Origin: Synchiropus splendidus
Taxonomy: Eukaryota; Chordata; Actinopteri; Syngnathiformes; Callionymidae
Reading direction: 5' to 3'
DNA: 64,000 nt
Assembly: GCF_027744825.2 (NCBI RefSeq)
Contig: NW_026527055.1
Location: 372,001-436,000, forward strand
Shown in pieces: positions 1 through 9,568 of the stretch (positions within the stretch are counted from its first letter, which is position 1; each line of letters begins with the position of its first letter). The position numbers were made by a program, and so were the translations under genes. The notes under the pieces were generated by a model. That model did not search any database, was not told the origin of the DNA, and was given only the letters and a program-made list of their open reading frames with translations.

Positions 1-192
1 CAGGAAAGCTTCAGAACATGAAATTTTAACCTCCCACTATAGCAGAAAGTGTCTTTCTAGTAGTTGCACATCAAATCTAAACTGTCTGAAGTGTTTTTCC
101 AAAGTTATTAACACTTTTATGTTTGGCGTTCCGAAACCCACCTTATCTCAGGCTGAAAAGCGTTTTTGTGCATTGTGCCATAACTTTTCAGG

Positions 193-200
193 GAAGCTTC
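193..200. repeat. GAAGCTTC palindrome with HindIII site at monomer junction (exemplar)
   Basis: An 8 bp perfect palindrome spans monomer position 188 and positions 1-7. It recurs every 188 bp, shortened to AAGCTT after D-type monomers that end in GGA. HindIII would cut nearly the whole array into 188 bp fragments. Confidence 0.95.
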
Positions 201-276
201 AGAACATGAAATTTTAACCTCCCACTATAGCAGAAAGGGTCTTTCTAGTAGTTGCACATCAAATCTAAACTGTCTG

Positions 277-304
277 AAGTGTTTTTCCAAAGTTATTAAC
301 ACTT
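277..304. repeat. Dyad II: AAGTGTT / AACACTT inverted repeat (exemplar, in every monomer)
   Basis: Perfect 7 bp arms at 277-283 and 298-304 with a 14 bp spacer, at monomer positions 84-90 and 105-111. Two major type-defining positions, 95 and 104, lie in the spacer, while the arms are nearly invariant. Confidence 0.85.
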
Positions 305-340
305 TTATGTTTGGCGTTCCGAAACCCACCTTATCTCAGG

Positions 341-379
341 CTGAAAAGCGTTTTTGTGCATTGTGCCATAACTTTTCAG
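341..379. repeat. Dyad I: CTGAAAAG / CTTTTCAG inverted repeat (exemplar, in every monomer)
   Basis: Perfect 8 bp arms at 341-348 and 372-379 with a 23 bp spacer, at monomer positions 148-155 and 179-186. Neither arm overlaps the type-defining positions, so the dyad is kept across all types. It could form a stem-loop in single-stranded DNA or transcript. Dyads have been linked to centromeric satellites that lack CENP-B boxes; any function here is inference. Confidence 0.85.
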
Positions 380-381
380 GG

Positions 382-569
382 AAGCTTCAGAACATGAAAT
401 TTTAACCTCCCACTATAGCAGAAAGGGTCTTTCTAGTAGTTGCACATCAAATCTAAACTGTCTGAAGTGTTTTTCCAAAGTTATCAACACTTTTATGTTT
501 GGCGTTCCGAAACCCACCTTATCTCAGGCTGAAAAGCGTTTTTACGCATTGTGCCATAACTTTTCAGGG
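382..569 (+). repeat. Type B monomer, exemplar
   Basis: Identical to type A at positions 59, 76, 79 and 95, but with C104 (TTATCAACAC) and AC163-164 (TTTTTACGC). The AC change adds a CpG and creates a small perfect inverted repeat, GCGT-TTTT-ACGC, at monomer 155-166. B usually precedes C1 or C2 and follows D or A. Confidence 0.93.
536..547. repeat. Type B mini-hairpin GCGT-TTTT-ACGC (exemplar)
   Basis: The AC163-164 change of type B gives a perfect 4 bp stem with a 4 nt T loop, absent from the GT types. The window's only large insertion (23847-23866) arose beside this element in a B monomer. Confidence 0.8.
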
Positions 570-757
570 AAGCTTCAGAACATGAAATTTTAACCTCCCA
601 CTATAGCAGAAAGGGTCTTTCTAGTAGGTGCACATCAAATCTAAGCTGTCTGAAGTGTTTTTCGAAAGTTATCAACACTTTTATGTTTGGCGTTCCGAAA
701 CCCACCTTATCTCAGGCTGAAAAGCGTTTTTGTGCATTGTGCCATAACTTTTCAGGG
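570..757 (+). repeat. Type C1 monomer, exemplar
   Basis: Defined by G59 (AGTAGGTG), G76 with G79 (AAGCTGTC), G95 (TTTCGAAAG), C104 and GT163-164. G95 creates a TTCGAA site and an extra CpG. C1 is mostly followed by D or F. Confidence 0.93.
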
Positions 758-945
758 AAGCTTCAGAACATGAAATTTTAACCTCCCACTATAGCAGAAA
801 GGGTCTTTCTAGTAGTTGCACATCAAATCTAAGCTGTCTGAAGTGTTTTTCCAAAGTTATCAACACTTTTATGTTTGGCGTTCCGAAACCCACCTTATCT
901 CAGGCTGAAAAGCGTTTTTGTGCATTGTGCCATAACTTTTCAGGG
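758..945 (+). repeat. Type F monomer, exemplar
   Basis: T59, G76, G79, C95, C104 and GT163-164. It is a D-like monomer with C95 and occupies the slot after C1, where D normally sits. Other copies start at 7902, 27286, 44205, 46085, 48341, 51913 and 61125. Confidence 0.88.
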
Positions 946-2261
946 AAGCTTCAGAACATGAAATTTTAACCTCCCACTATAGCAGAAAGGGTCTTTCTAG
1001 TAGTTGCACATCAAATCTAAACTGTCTGAAGTGTTTTTCCAAAGTTATCAACACTTTTATGTTTGGCGTTCCGAAACCCACCTTATCTCAGGCTGAAAAG
1101 CGTTTTTACGCATTGTGCCATAACTTTTCAGGGAAGCTTCAGAACATGAAATTTTAACCTCCCACTATAGCAGAAAGGGTCTTTCTAGTAGGTGCACATC
1201 AAATCTAAGCTCTCTGAAGTGTTTTTCGAAAGTTATCAACACTTTTATGTTTGGCGTTCCGAAACCCACCTTATCTCAGGCTGAAAAGCATTTTTGTGCA
1301 TTGTGCCATAACTTTTCAGGGAAGCTTCAGAACATGAAATTTTAACCTCCCACTATAGCAGAAAGGGTCTTTCTAGTAGTTGCACATCAAATCTAAACAG
1401 TCTGAAGTGTTTTTCCAAAGTTATTAACACTTTTATGTTTGGCGTTCCGAAACCCACCTTATCTCAGGCTGAAAAGCGTTTTTGTGCATTGTGCCATAAC
1501 TTTTCAGGGAAGCTTCAGAACATGAAATTTTAACCTCCCACTACAGCAGAAAGGGTCTTTCTAGTAGTTGCACATCAAATCTAAACTGTCTGAAGTGTTT
1601 TTCCAAAGTTATTAACACTTTTATGTTTGGCGTTCCGAAACCCACCTTATCTCAGGCTGAAAAGCGTTTTTGTGCATTGTGCCATAACTTTTCAGGGAAG
1701 CTTCAGAACATGAAATTTTAACCTCCCACTATAGCAGAAAGGGTCTTTCTAGTAGTTGCACATCAAATCTAAACTGTCTGAAGTGTTTTTCCAAAGTTAT
1801 CAACACTTTTATGTTTGGCGTTCCGAAACCCACCTTATCTCAGGCTGAAAAGCGTTTTTACGCATTGTGCCATAACTTTTCAGGGAAGCTTCAGAACATG
1901 AAATTTTAACCTCCCACTATAGCAGAAAGGGTCTTTCTAGTAGTTGCACATCAAATCTAAACTGTCTGAAGTGTTTTTCCAAAGTTATTAACACTTTTAT
2001 GTTTGGCGTTCCGAAACCCACCTTATCTCAGGCTGAAAAGCGTTTTTGTGCATTGTGCCATAACTTTTCAGGGAAGCTTCAGAACATGACATTTTAACCT
2101 CCCACTATAGCAGAAAGGGTCTTTCTAGTAGTTGCACATCAAATCTAAACTGTCTGAAGTGTTTTTCCAAAGTTATTAACACTTTTATGTTTGGCGTTCC
2201 GAAACCCACCTTATCTCAGGCTGAAAAGCGTTTTTGTGCATTGTGCCATAACTTTTCAGGG

Positions 2262-2449
2262 AAGCTTCAGAACATGAAATTTTAACCTCCCACTATAGCA
2301 GAAAGGGTCTTTCTAGTAGTTGCACATCAAATCTAAACTGTCTGAAGTGTTTTTCCAAAGTTATCAACACTTTTATGTTTGGCGTTCCGAAACCCACCTT
2401 ATCTCAGGCTGAAAAGCGTTTTTGTGCATTGTGCCATAACTTTTCAGGG
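2262..2449 (+). repeat. Type E monomer, exemplar
   Basis: T59, A76, G79, C95, C104 and GT163-164: the front of B with the end of A. It could be ancestral to both, or a recombinant of them. It is mostly followed by D, giving the A-E-D-B-C2 word. Confidence 0.9.
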
Positions 2450-3389
2450 AAGCTTCAGAACATGAAATTTTAACCTCCCACTATAGCAGAAAGGGTCTTT
2501 CTAGTAGTTGCACATCAAATCTAAGCTGTCTGAAGTGTTTTTCAAAAGTTATCAACACTTTTATGTTTCGCGTTCCGAAACCCACCTTATCTCAGGCTGA
2601 AAAGCGTTTTTGTGCATTGTGCCATAACTTTTCAGGAAAGCTTCAGAACATGAAATTTTAACCTCCCACTATAGCAGAAAGGGTCTTTCTAGTAGTTGCA
2701 CATCAAATCTAAACTGTCTAAAGTGTTTTTCCAAAGTTATCAACACTTTTATGTTTGGCGTTCCGAAACCCACCTTATCTCACGCTGAAAAGCGTTTTTA
2801 CGCATTGTGCCATAACTTTTCAGGGAAGCTTCAGAACATGAAATTTTAACCTCCCACTATAGCAGAAAGGGTCTTTCTAGTAGTTGCACATCAAATCTAA
2901 GCTCTCTGAAGTGTTTTTCCAAAGTTATCAACACTTTTATGTTTGGCGTTCCGAAACCCACCTTATCTCAGGCTGAAAAGCGTTTTTGTGCATTGTGCCA
3001 TAACTTTTCAGGGAAGCTTCAGAACATGAAATTTTAACCTCCCACTATAGCAGAAAGGGTCTTTCTAGTAGTTGCACATCTAATCTAAGCTGTCTGAAGT
3101 GTTTTTCAAAAGTTATCAACACTTTTATGTTTGGCGTTCCGAAACCCACCTTATCTCAGGCTGAAAAGCGTTTTTGTGCATTGTGCCATAACTTTTCAGG
3201 AAAGCTTCAGAACATGAAATTTTAACCTCCCACTATAGCAGAAAGGGTCTTTCTAGTAGTTGCACATCAAATCTAAACTGTCTGAAGTGTTTTTCCAAAG
3301 TTATCAACACTTTTATGTTTGGCGTTCCGAAACCCACCTTATCTCAGGCTGAAAAGCGTTTTTACGCATTGTGCCCTAACTTTTCAGGG

Positions 3390-3577
3390 AAGCTTCAGAA
3401 CATGAAATTTTAACCTCCCACTATAGCAGAAAGGGTCTTTCTAGTAGGTGCACATCAAATCTAAGCTCTCTGAAGTGTTTTTCGAAAGTTATCAACACTT
3501 TTATGTTTGGCGTTCCGAAACCCACCTTATCTCAGGCTGAAAAGCGTTTTTGTGCATTGTGCCATAACTTTTCAGGG
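3390..3577 (+). repeat. Type C2 monomer, exemplar
   Basis: Like C1 (G59, G76, G95) but with C79 (AAGCTCTC). Although it differs from C1 by a single base, its context differs: 31 of 42 C2-type monomers are followed by type A (hand count), whereas C1 is mostly followed by D or F. C79 therefore marks the end of a word. This exemplar follows a B monomer and precedes A. Confidence 0.92.
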
Positions 3578-3953
3578 AAGCTTCAGAACATGAAATTTTA
3601 ACCTCCCACTATAGCAGAAAGGGTCTTTCTAGTAGTTGCACATCAAATCTAAACTGTCTGAAGTGTTTTTCCAAAGTTATTAACACTTTTATGTTTGGCG
3701 TTCCGAAACCCACCTTATCTCAGGCTGAAAAGCGTTTTTGTGCATTGTGCCATAACTTTTCAGGGAAGCTTCAGAACATGAAATTTTAACCTCCCACTAT
3801 AGTAGAAAGGGTCTTTCTAGTAGTTGCACATCAAATCTAAACTGTCTGAAGTGTTTTTCCAAAGTTATCAACACTTTTATGTTTGGCGTTCCGAAACCCA
3901 CCTTATCTCAGGCTGAAAAGCGTTTTTGTGCATTGTGCCATAACTTTTCAGGG

Positions 3954-4141
3954 AAGCTTCAGAACATGAAATTTTAACCTCCCACTATAGCAGAAAGGGT
4001 CTTTCTAGTAGTTGCACATCAAATCTAAGCTGTCTGAAGTGTTTTTCAAAAGTTATCAACACTTTTATGTTTGGCGTTCCGAAACCCACCTTATCTCAGG
4101 CTGAAAAGCGTTTTTGTGCATTGTGCCATAACTTTTCAGGA
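3954..4141 (+). repeat. Type D monomer, exemplar
   Basis: Defined by T59, G76, G79, A95 (TTTCAAAAG), C104, GT163-164 and usually A188 (CAGGA before the next AAGCTT instead of CAGGG). A188 shortens the GAAGCTTC palindrome at the following junction. By hand count 36 of 53 D-type monomers are followed by B. Confidence 0.92.
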
Positions 4142-4517
4142 AAGCTTCAGAACATGAAATTTTAACCTCCCACTATAGCAGAAAGGGTCTTTCTAGTAGT
4201 TGCACATCAAATCTAAACTGTCTGAAGTGTTTTTCCAAAGTTATCAACACTTTTATGTTTGGCGTTCCGAAACCCACCTTATCTCAGGCTGAAAAGCGTT
4301 TTTACGCATTGTGCCATAACTTTTCAGGGAAGCTTCAGAACATGAAATTTTAACCTCCCACTATAGCAGAAAGGGTCTTTCTGGTAGGTGCACATCAAAT
4401 CTAAGCTCTCTGAAGTGTTTTTCGAAAGTTATCAACACTTTTATGTTTGGCGTTCCGAAACCCACCTTATCTCAGGCTGAAAAGCGTTTTTGTGCATTGT
4501 GCCATAACTTTTCAGGG

Positions 4518-4705
4518 AAGCTCCAGAACATGAAATTTTAACCTCCCACTATAGCAGAAAGGGTCTTTCTAGTAGTTGCACATCAAATCTAAACTGTCTG
4601 AAGTGTTTTTCCAAAGTTATTAACACTTTTATGTTTGGCGTTCCGAAACCCACCTTATCTCAGGCTGGAAAGCGTTTTTGTGCATTGTGCCATAACTTTT
4701 CAGGG
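4518..4705 (+). repeat. A monomer lacking the HindIII site
   Basis: It begins AAGCTC instead of AAGCTT and also has GCTGGAAAG. Other monomers that lost the site start at 24277 (AAGCCT), 26158 (AAGGTT), 38753 (AAACTT) and 54169 (AAGTTT). HindIII digestion would leave 376 bp dimers at these five places. Confidence 0.88.
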
Positions 4706-6773
4706 AAGCTTCAGAACATGAAATTTTAACCTCCCACTATAGCAGAAAGGGTCTTTCTAGTAGTTGCACATCAAATCTAAACTGTCTGAAGTGTTTTTCC
4801 AAAGTTATCAACACTTTTATGTTTGGCGTTCCGAAACCCACCTTATCTCAGGCTGAAAAGCGTTTTTGTGCATTGTGCCATAACTTTTCAGGGAAGCTTC
4901 AGAACATGAAATTTTAACCTCCCACTATAGCAGAAAGGGTCTTTCTAGTAGTTGCACATCAAATCTAAGCTGTCTGAAGTGTTTTTCAAAAGTTATCAAC
5001 ACTTTTATGTTTGGCGTTCCGAAACCCACCTTATCTCAGGCTGAAAAGCGTTTTTGTGCATTGTGCCATAACTTTTCAGGAAAGCTTCAGAACATGAAAT
5101 TTTAACCTCCCACTATAGCAGAAAGGGTCTTTCTAGTAGTTGCACATCAAATCTAAACTGTCTGAAGTGTTTTTCCAAAGTTATCAACACTTTTATGTTT
5201 GGCGTTCCGAAACCCACCTTATCTCAGGCTGAAAAGCGTTTTTACGCATTGTGCCATAACTTTTCAGGGAAGCTTCAGAACATGAAATTTTAACCTCCCA
5301 TTATAGCAGAAAGGGTCTTTCTAGTAGGTGCACATCAAATCTAAGCTGTCTGAAGTGTTTTTCGAAAGTTATCAACACTTTTATGTTTGGCGTTCCGAAA
5401 CCCACCTTATCTCAGGCTGAAAAGCGTTTTTGTGCATTGTGCCATAACTTTTCAGGGAAGCTTCAGAATATGAAATTTTAACCTCCCACTATAGCAGAAA
5501 GGGTCTTTCTAGTAGTTGCACATCAAATCTAAGCTGTCTGAAGTGTTTTTCAAAAGTTATCAACACTTTTATGTTTGGCGTTCCGAAACCCACCTTATCT
5601 CAGGCTGAAAAGCGTTTTTGTGCATTGTGCCATAACTTTTCAGGAAAGCTTCAGAACATGAAATTTTAACCTCCCACTATAGCAGAAAGGGTCTTTCTAG
5701 TAGTTGCACATCAAATCTAAACTGTCTGAAGTGTTTTTCCAAAGTTATCAACACTTTTATGTTTGGCGTTCCGAAACCCACCTTATCTGAGGCTGAAAAG
5801 CGTTTTTGTGCATTGTGCCATAACTTTTCAGGGAAGCTTCAGAACATGAAATTTTAACCTCCCACTATAGCAGAAAGGGTCTTTCTAGTTGTTGCACATC
5901 AAATCTAAACTGTCTGAAGTGTTTTTCCAAAGTTATCAACACTTTTATGTTTGGCGTTCCGAAACCCACCTTATCTGAGGCTGAAAAGCGTTTTTACGCA
6001 TTGTGCCATAACTTTTCAGGGAAGCTTCAGAACATGAAATTTTAACCTCCCACTATAGCAGAAAGGGTCTTTCTAGTAGTTGCACATCAAATCTAAACTG
6101 TCTGAAGTGTTTTTCCAAAGTTATCAACACTTTTATGTTTGGCGTTCCGAAACCCACCTTATCTCAGGCTGAAAAGCGTTTTTGTGCATTGTGCCATAAC
6201 TTTTCAGGGAAGCTTCAGAACATGAAATTTTAACCTCCCACTATAGCAGAAAGGGTCTTTCTAGTAGTTGCACATCAAATCTAAGCTGTCTGAAGTGTTT
6301 TTCAAAAGTTATCAACACTTTTATGTTTGGCGTTCCGAAACCCACCTTATCTCAGGCTGAAAAGCGTTTTTGTGCATTGTGCCATAACTTTTCAGGAAAG
6401 CTTCAGAACATGAAATTTTAACCTCCCACTATAGCAGAAAGGGTCTTTCTAGTAGGTGCACATCAAATCTAAGCTCTCTGAAGTGTTTTTCGAAAGTTAT
6501 CAACACTTTTATGTTTGGCGTTCCGAAACCCACCTTATCTCAGGCTGAAAAGCGTTTTTGTGCATTGTGCCATAACTTTTCAGGGAAGCTTCAGAACATG
6601 AAATTTTAACCTCCCACTATAGCAGAAAGGGTCTTTCTAGTAGTTGCACATCAAATCTAAACTGTCTGAAGTGTTTTTCCAAAGTTATTAACACTTTTAT
6701 GTTTGGCGTTCCGAAACCCACCTTATCTCAGGCTGAAAAGCGTTTTTGTGCATTGTGCCATAACTTTTCAGGG

Positions 6774-6961
6774 AAGCTTCAGAACATTGAATTTTTACCT
6801 CCCACTATAGCAGAAAGGGTCTTTCTAGTAGTTGCACATCAAATCTAAACTGTCTGAAGTGTTTTTCCAAAGTTATCAACACTTTTATGTTTGGCGTTCC
6901 GAAACCCACCTTATCTCAGGCTGAAAAGCGTTTTTACGCATTGTGCCATAACTTTTCAGGG
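6774..6961 (+). repeat. B monomer with clustered complex change
   Basis: CATGAAATTTTAACC reads CATTGAATTTTTACC at about 6785-6799. Length is unchanged, but three positions differ, or one T was gained and one A lost, plus a substitution. The rest of the monomer is ordinary type B. Confidence 0.8.
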
Positions 6962-7149
6962 AAGCTTCAGAACATGAAATTTTAACCTCCCACTATAGCA
7001 GAAAGGGTCTTTCTAGTAGTTGCACATCAAATCTAAGCTGTCTGAAGTGTTTTTCAAAAGTTATCAACACTTTTATGTTTGGCGTTCCGAAACCCACCTT
7101 ATCTCAGGCTGAAAAGCGTTTTTGTGCATTGTGCCATAACTTTTCAGGA

Positions 7150-7337
7150 AAGCTTCAGAACATGAAATTTTAACCTCCCACTATAGCAGAAAGTGTCTTT
7201 CTAGTAGTTGCACATCAAATCTAAACTGTCTGAAGTGTTTTTCCAAAGTTATTAACACTTTTATGTTTGGCGTTCCGAAACCCACCTTATCTCAGGCTGA
7301 AAAGCGTTTTTGTGCATTGTGCCATAACTTTTCAGGG
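7150..7337 (+). repeat. Type A' monomer with AAAGTGTC marker
   Basis: A type A monomer with T45 (AAAGTGTC instead of AAAGGGTC). Only five were seen, starting at 6, 7150, 32174, 43453 and 57929. Each is preceded by CAGGA (A188) and followed by A then B then C1, so they descend from one founder word. Confidence 0.9.
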
Positions 7338-9560
7338 AAGCTTCAGAACATGAAATTTTAACCTCCCACTATAGCAGAAAGGGTCTTTCTAGTAGTTGCA
7401 CATCAAATCTAAACTGTCTGAAGTGTTTTTCCAAAGTTATTAACACTTTTATGTTTGGCGTTCCGAAACCCACCTTATCGCAGGCTGAAAAGCGTTTTTG
7501 TGCATTGTGCCATAACTTTTCAGGGAAGCTTCAGAACATGAAATTTTAACCTCCCACTATAGCAGAAAGGGTCTTTCTAGTAGTTGCACATCAAATCTAA
7601 ACTGTCTGAAGTGTTTTTCCAAAGTTATCAACACTTTTATGTTTGGCGTTCCGAAACCCACCTTATCTCAGGCTGAAAAGCGTTTTTACGCATTGTGCCA
7701 TAACTTTTCAGGGAAGCTTCAGAACATGAAATTTTAACCTCCCACTATAGCAGAAAGGGTCTTTCTAGTAGGTGCACATCAAATCTAAGCTGTCTGAAGT
7801 GTTTTTCGAAAGTTATCAACACTTTTATGTTTGGCGTTCCGAAACCCACCTTATCTCAGGCTGAAAAGCGTTTTTGTGCATTGTGCCATAACTTTTCAGG
7901 GAAGCTTCAGAACATGAAATTTTAACCTCCCACTATAGCAGAAAGGGTCTTTCTAGTAGTTGCACATCAAATCTAAGCTGTCTGAAGTGTTTTTCCAAAG
8001 TTATCAACACTTTTATGTTTGGCGTTCCGAAACCCACCTTATCTCAGGCTGAAAAGCGTTTTTGTGCATTGTGCCATAACTTTTCAGGGAAGCTTCAGAA
8101 CATGAAATTTTAACCTCCCACTATAGCAGAAAGGGTCTTTCTAGTAGTTGCACATCAAATCTAAACTGTCTGAAGTGTTTTTCCAAAGTTATCAACACTT
8201 TTATGTTTGGCGTTCCGAAACCCACCTTATCTCAGGCTGAAAAGCGTTTTTACGCATTGTGCCATAACTTTTCAGGGAAGCTTCAGAACATGAAATTTTA
8301 ACCTCCCACTATAGCAGAAAGGGTCTTTCTAGTAGGTGCACATCAAATCTAAGCTCTCTGAAGTGTTTTTCGAAAGTTATCAACACTTTTATGTTTGGCG
8401 TTCCGAAACCCACCTTATCTCAGGCTGAAAAGCATTTTTGTGCATTGTGCCATAACTTTTCAGGGAAGCTTCAGAACATGAAATTTTAACCTCCCACTAT
8501 AGCAGAAAGGGTCTTTCTAGTAGTTGCACATCAAATCTAAACTGTCTGAAGTGTTTTTCAAAAGTTATTAACACTTTTATGTTTGGCGTTCCGAAACCCA
8601 CCTTATCTCAGGCTGAAAAGCGTTTTTGTGCATTGTGCCATAACTTTTCAGGGAAGCTTCAGAACATGAAATTTTAACCTCCCACTATAGCAGAAAGGGT
8701 CTTTCTAGTAGTTGCACATCAAATCTAAACTGTCTGAAGTGTTTTTCCAAAGTTATCAACACTTTTATGTTTGGCGTTCCGAAACCCACCTTATCTCAGG
8801 CTGAAAAGCGTTTTTACGCATTGTGCCATAACTTTTCAGGGAAGCTTCAGAACATGAAATTTTAACCTCCCACTATAGCAGAAAGGGTCTTTCTAGTAGT
8901 TGCACATCAAATCTAAATTGTCTGAAGTGTTTTTCCAAAGTTATCAACACTTTTATGTTTGGCGTTCCGAAACCCACCTTATCTCAGGCTGAAAAGCGTT
9001 TTTACGCATTGTGCCATAACTTTTCAGGGAAGCTTCAGAACATGAAATTTTAATCTCCCACTATAGCAGAAAGGGTCTTTCTAGTAGTTGCACATCAAAT
9101 CTAAACTGTCTGAAGTGTTTTTCAAAAGTTATCAACACTTTTATGTTTGGCGTTCCGAAACCCACCTTATCTCAGGCTGAAAAGCGTTTTTGTGCATTGT
9201 GCCATAACTTTTCAGGAAAGCTTCAGAACATGAAATTTTAACCTCCCACTAAAGCAGAAAGGGTCTTTCTGGTAGTTGCACATCAAATCTAAGCTCTCTG
9301 AAGTGTTTTTCCAAAGTTATCAACACTTTTATGTTTGGCGTTCCGAAACCCACCTTATCTCAGGCTGAAAAGCGTTTTTGTGCATTGTGCCATAACTTTT
9401 CAGGAAAGCTTCAGAACATGAAATTTTAACCTCCCACTATAGCAGAAAGGGTCTTTCTAGTAGTTGCACATCAAATCTAAACTGTCTGAAGTGTTTTTCC
9501 AAAGTTATTAACACTTTTATGTTTGGCGTTCCGAAACCCACCTTATCTCAGGCTGAAAAG

Positions 9561-9568
9561 CGTTTTGT
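9561..9568. other. 1 bp deletion in T run
   Basis: The GCGTTTTTG run of the type A monomer starting at 9406 has four T instead of five (9563-9566), shortening it to 187 bp. The same monomer ends TTCGGGG instead of TTCAGGG. A sequencing or assembly homopolymer error is possible. Confidence 0.85.

Larger units (their letters stand above)
194..381 (+). repeat. Type A monomer, exemplar
   Basis: Defined by T59, A76, G79, C95, T104 (TTATTAACAC) and GT163-164 (TTTTTGTGC). One of the commonest types, often in pairs (A-A) or before E. It is the usual successor of C2, which makes it the natural start of the array's words. Confidence 0.93.
6..1321 (+). repeat. Seven-monomer segment duplicated at 7150-8465
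   Basis: A'-A-B-C1-F-B-C2 recurs 38 monomers (7144 bp) downstream with both rare markers: AAAGTGTC in the first monomer (T at 50 and 7194) and AGCATTTTTG in the seventh (A at 1290 and 8434). The following A monomers differ (AAACAGTC at 1322; TTTCAAAAG at 8466). Confidence 0.88.
6..7149 (+). repeat. Array block 1, monomers 1-38
   Basis: Monomer order by type: A'-A-B-C1-F-B-C2-A-A-B-A-A-E-D-B-C2v-D-B-C2-A-E-D-B-C2-A-E-D-B-C1-D-E-B-E-D-C2-A-B-D (v = variant of the type). The 5-monomer word A-E-D-B-C appears twice in a row at 3578-5457, and a 7-monomer word opens the block. Bases 1-5 are the tail of the preceding monomer, ending in GGA, which usually marks a D type. No gene or foreign insertion is present. 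Confidence 0.9.

Noticed and set aside
284..304. CENP-B box (pattern NTTCGNNNNANNCGGGN)
   Set aside because: C1 and C2 monomers have TTTCGAAAG, and the reverse strand has TTTCGGAAC, but the central A and the CGGG end are missing on both strands. Only the TTCG part matches.
312..330. RNA polymerase III B box or tRNA-derived element
   Set aside because: GTTCCGAAACC resembles a B box with one extra C, but no A box lies at a suitable distance upstream and no tRNA fold is seen.
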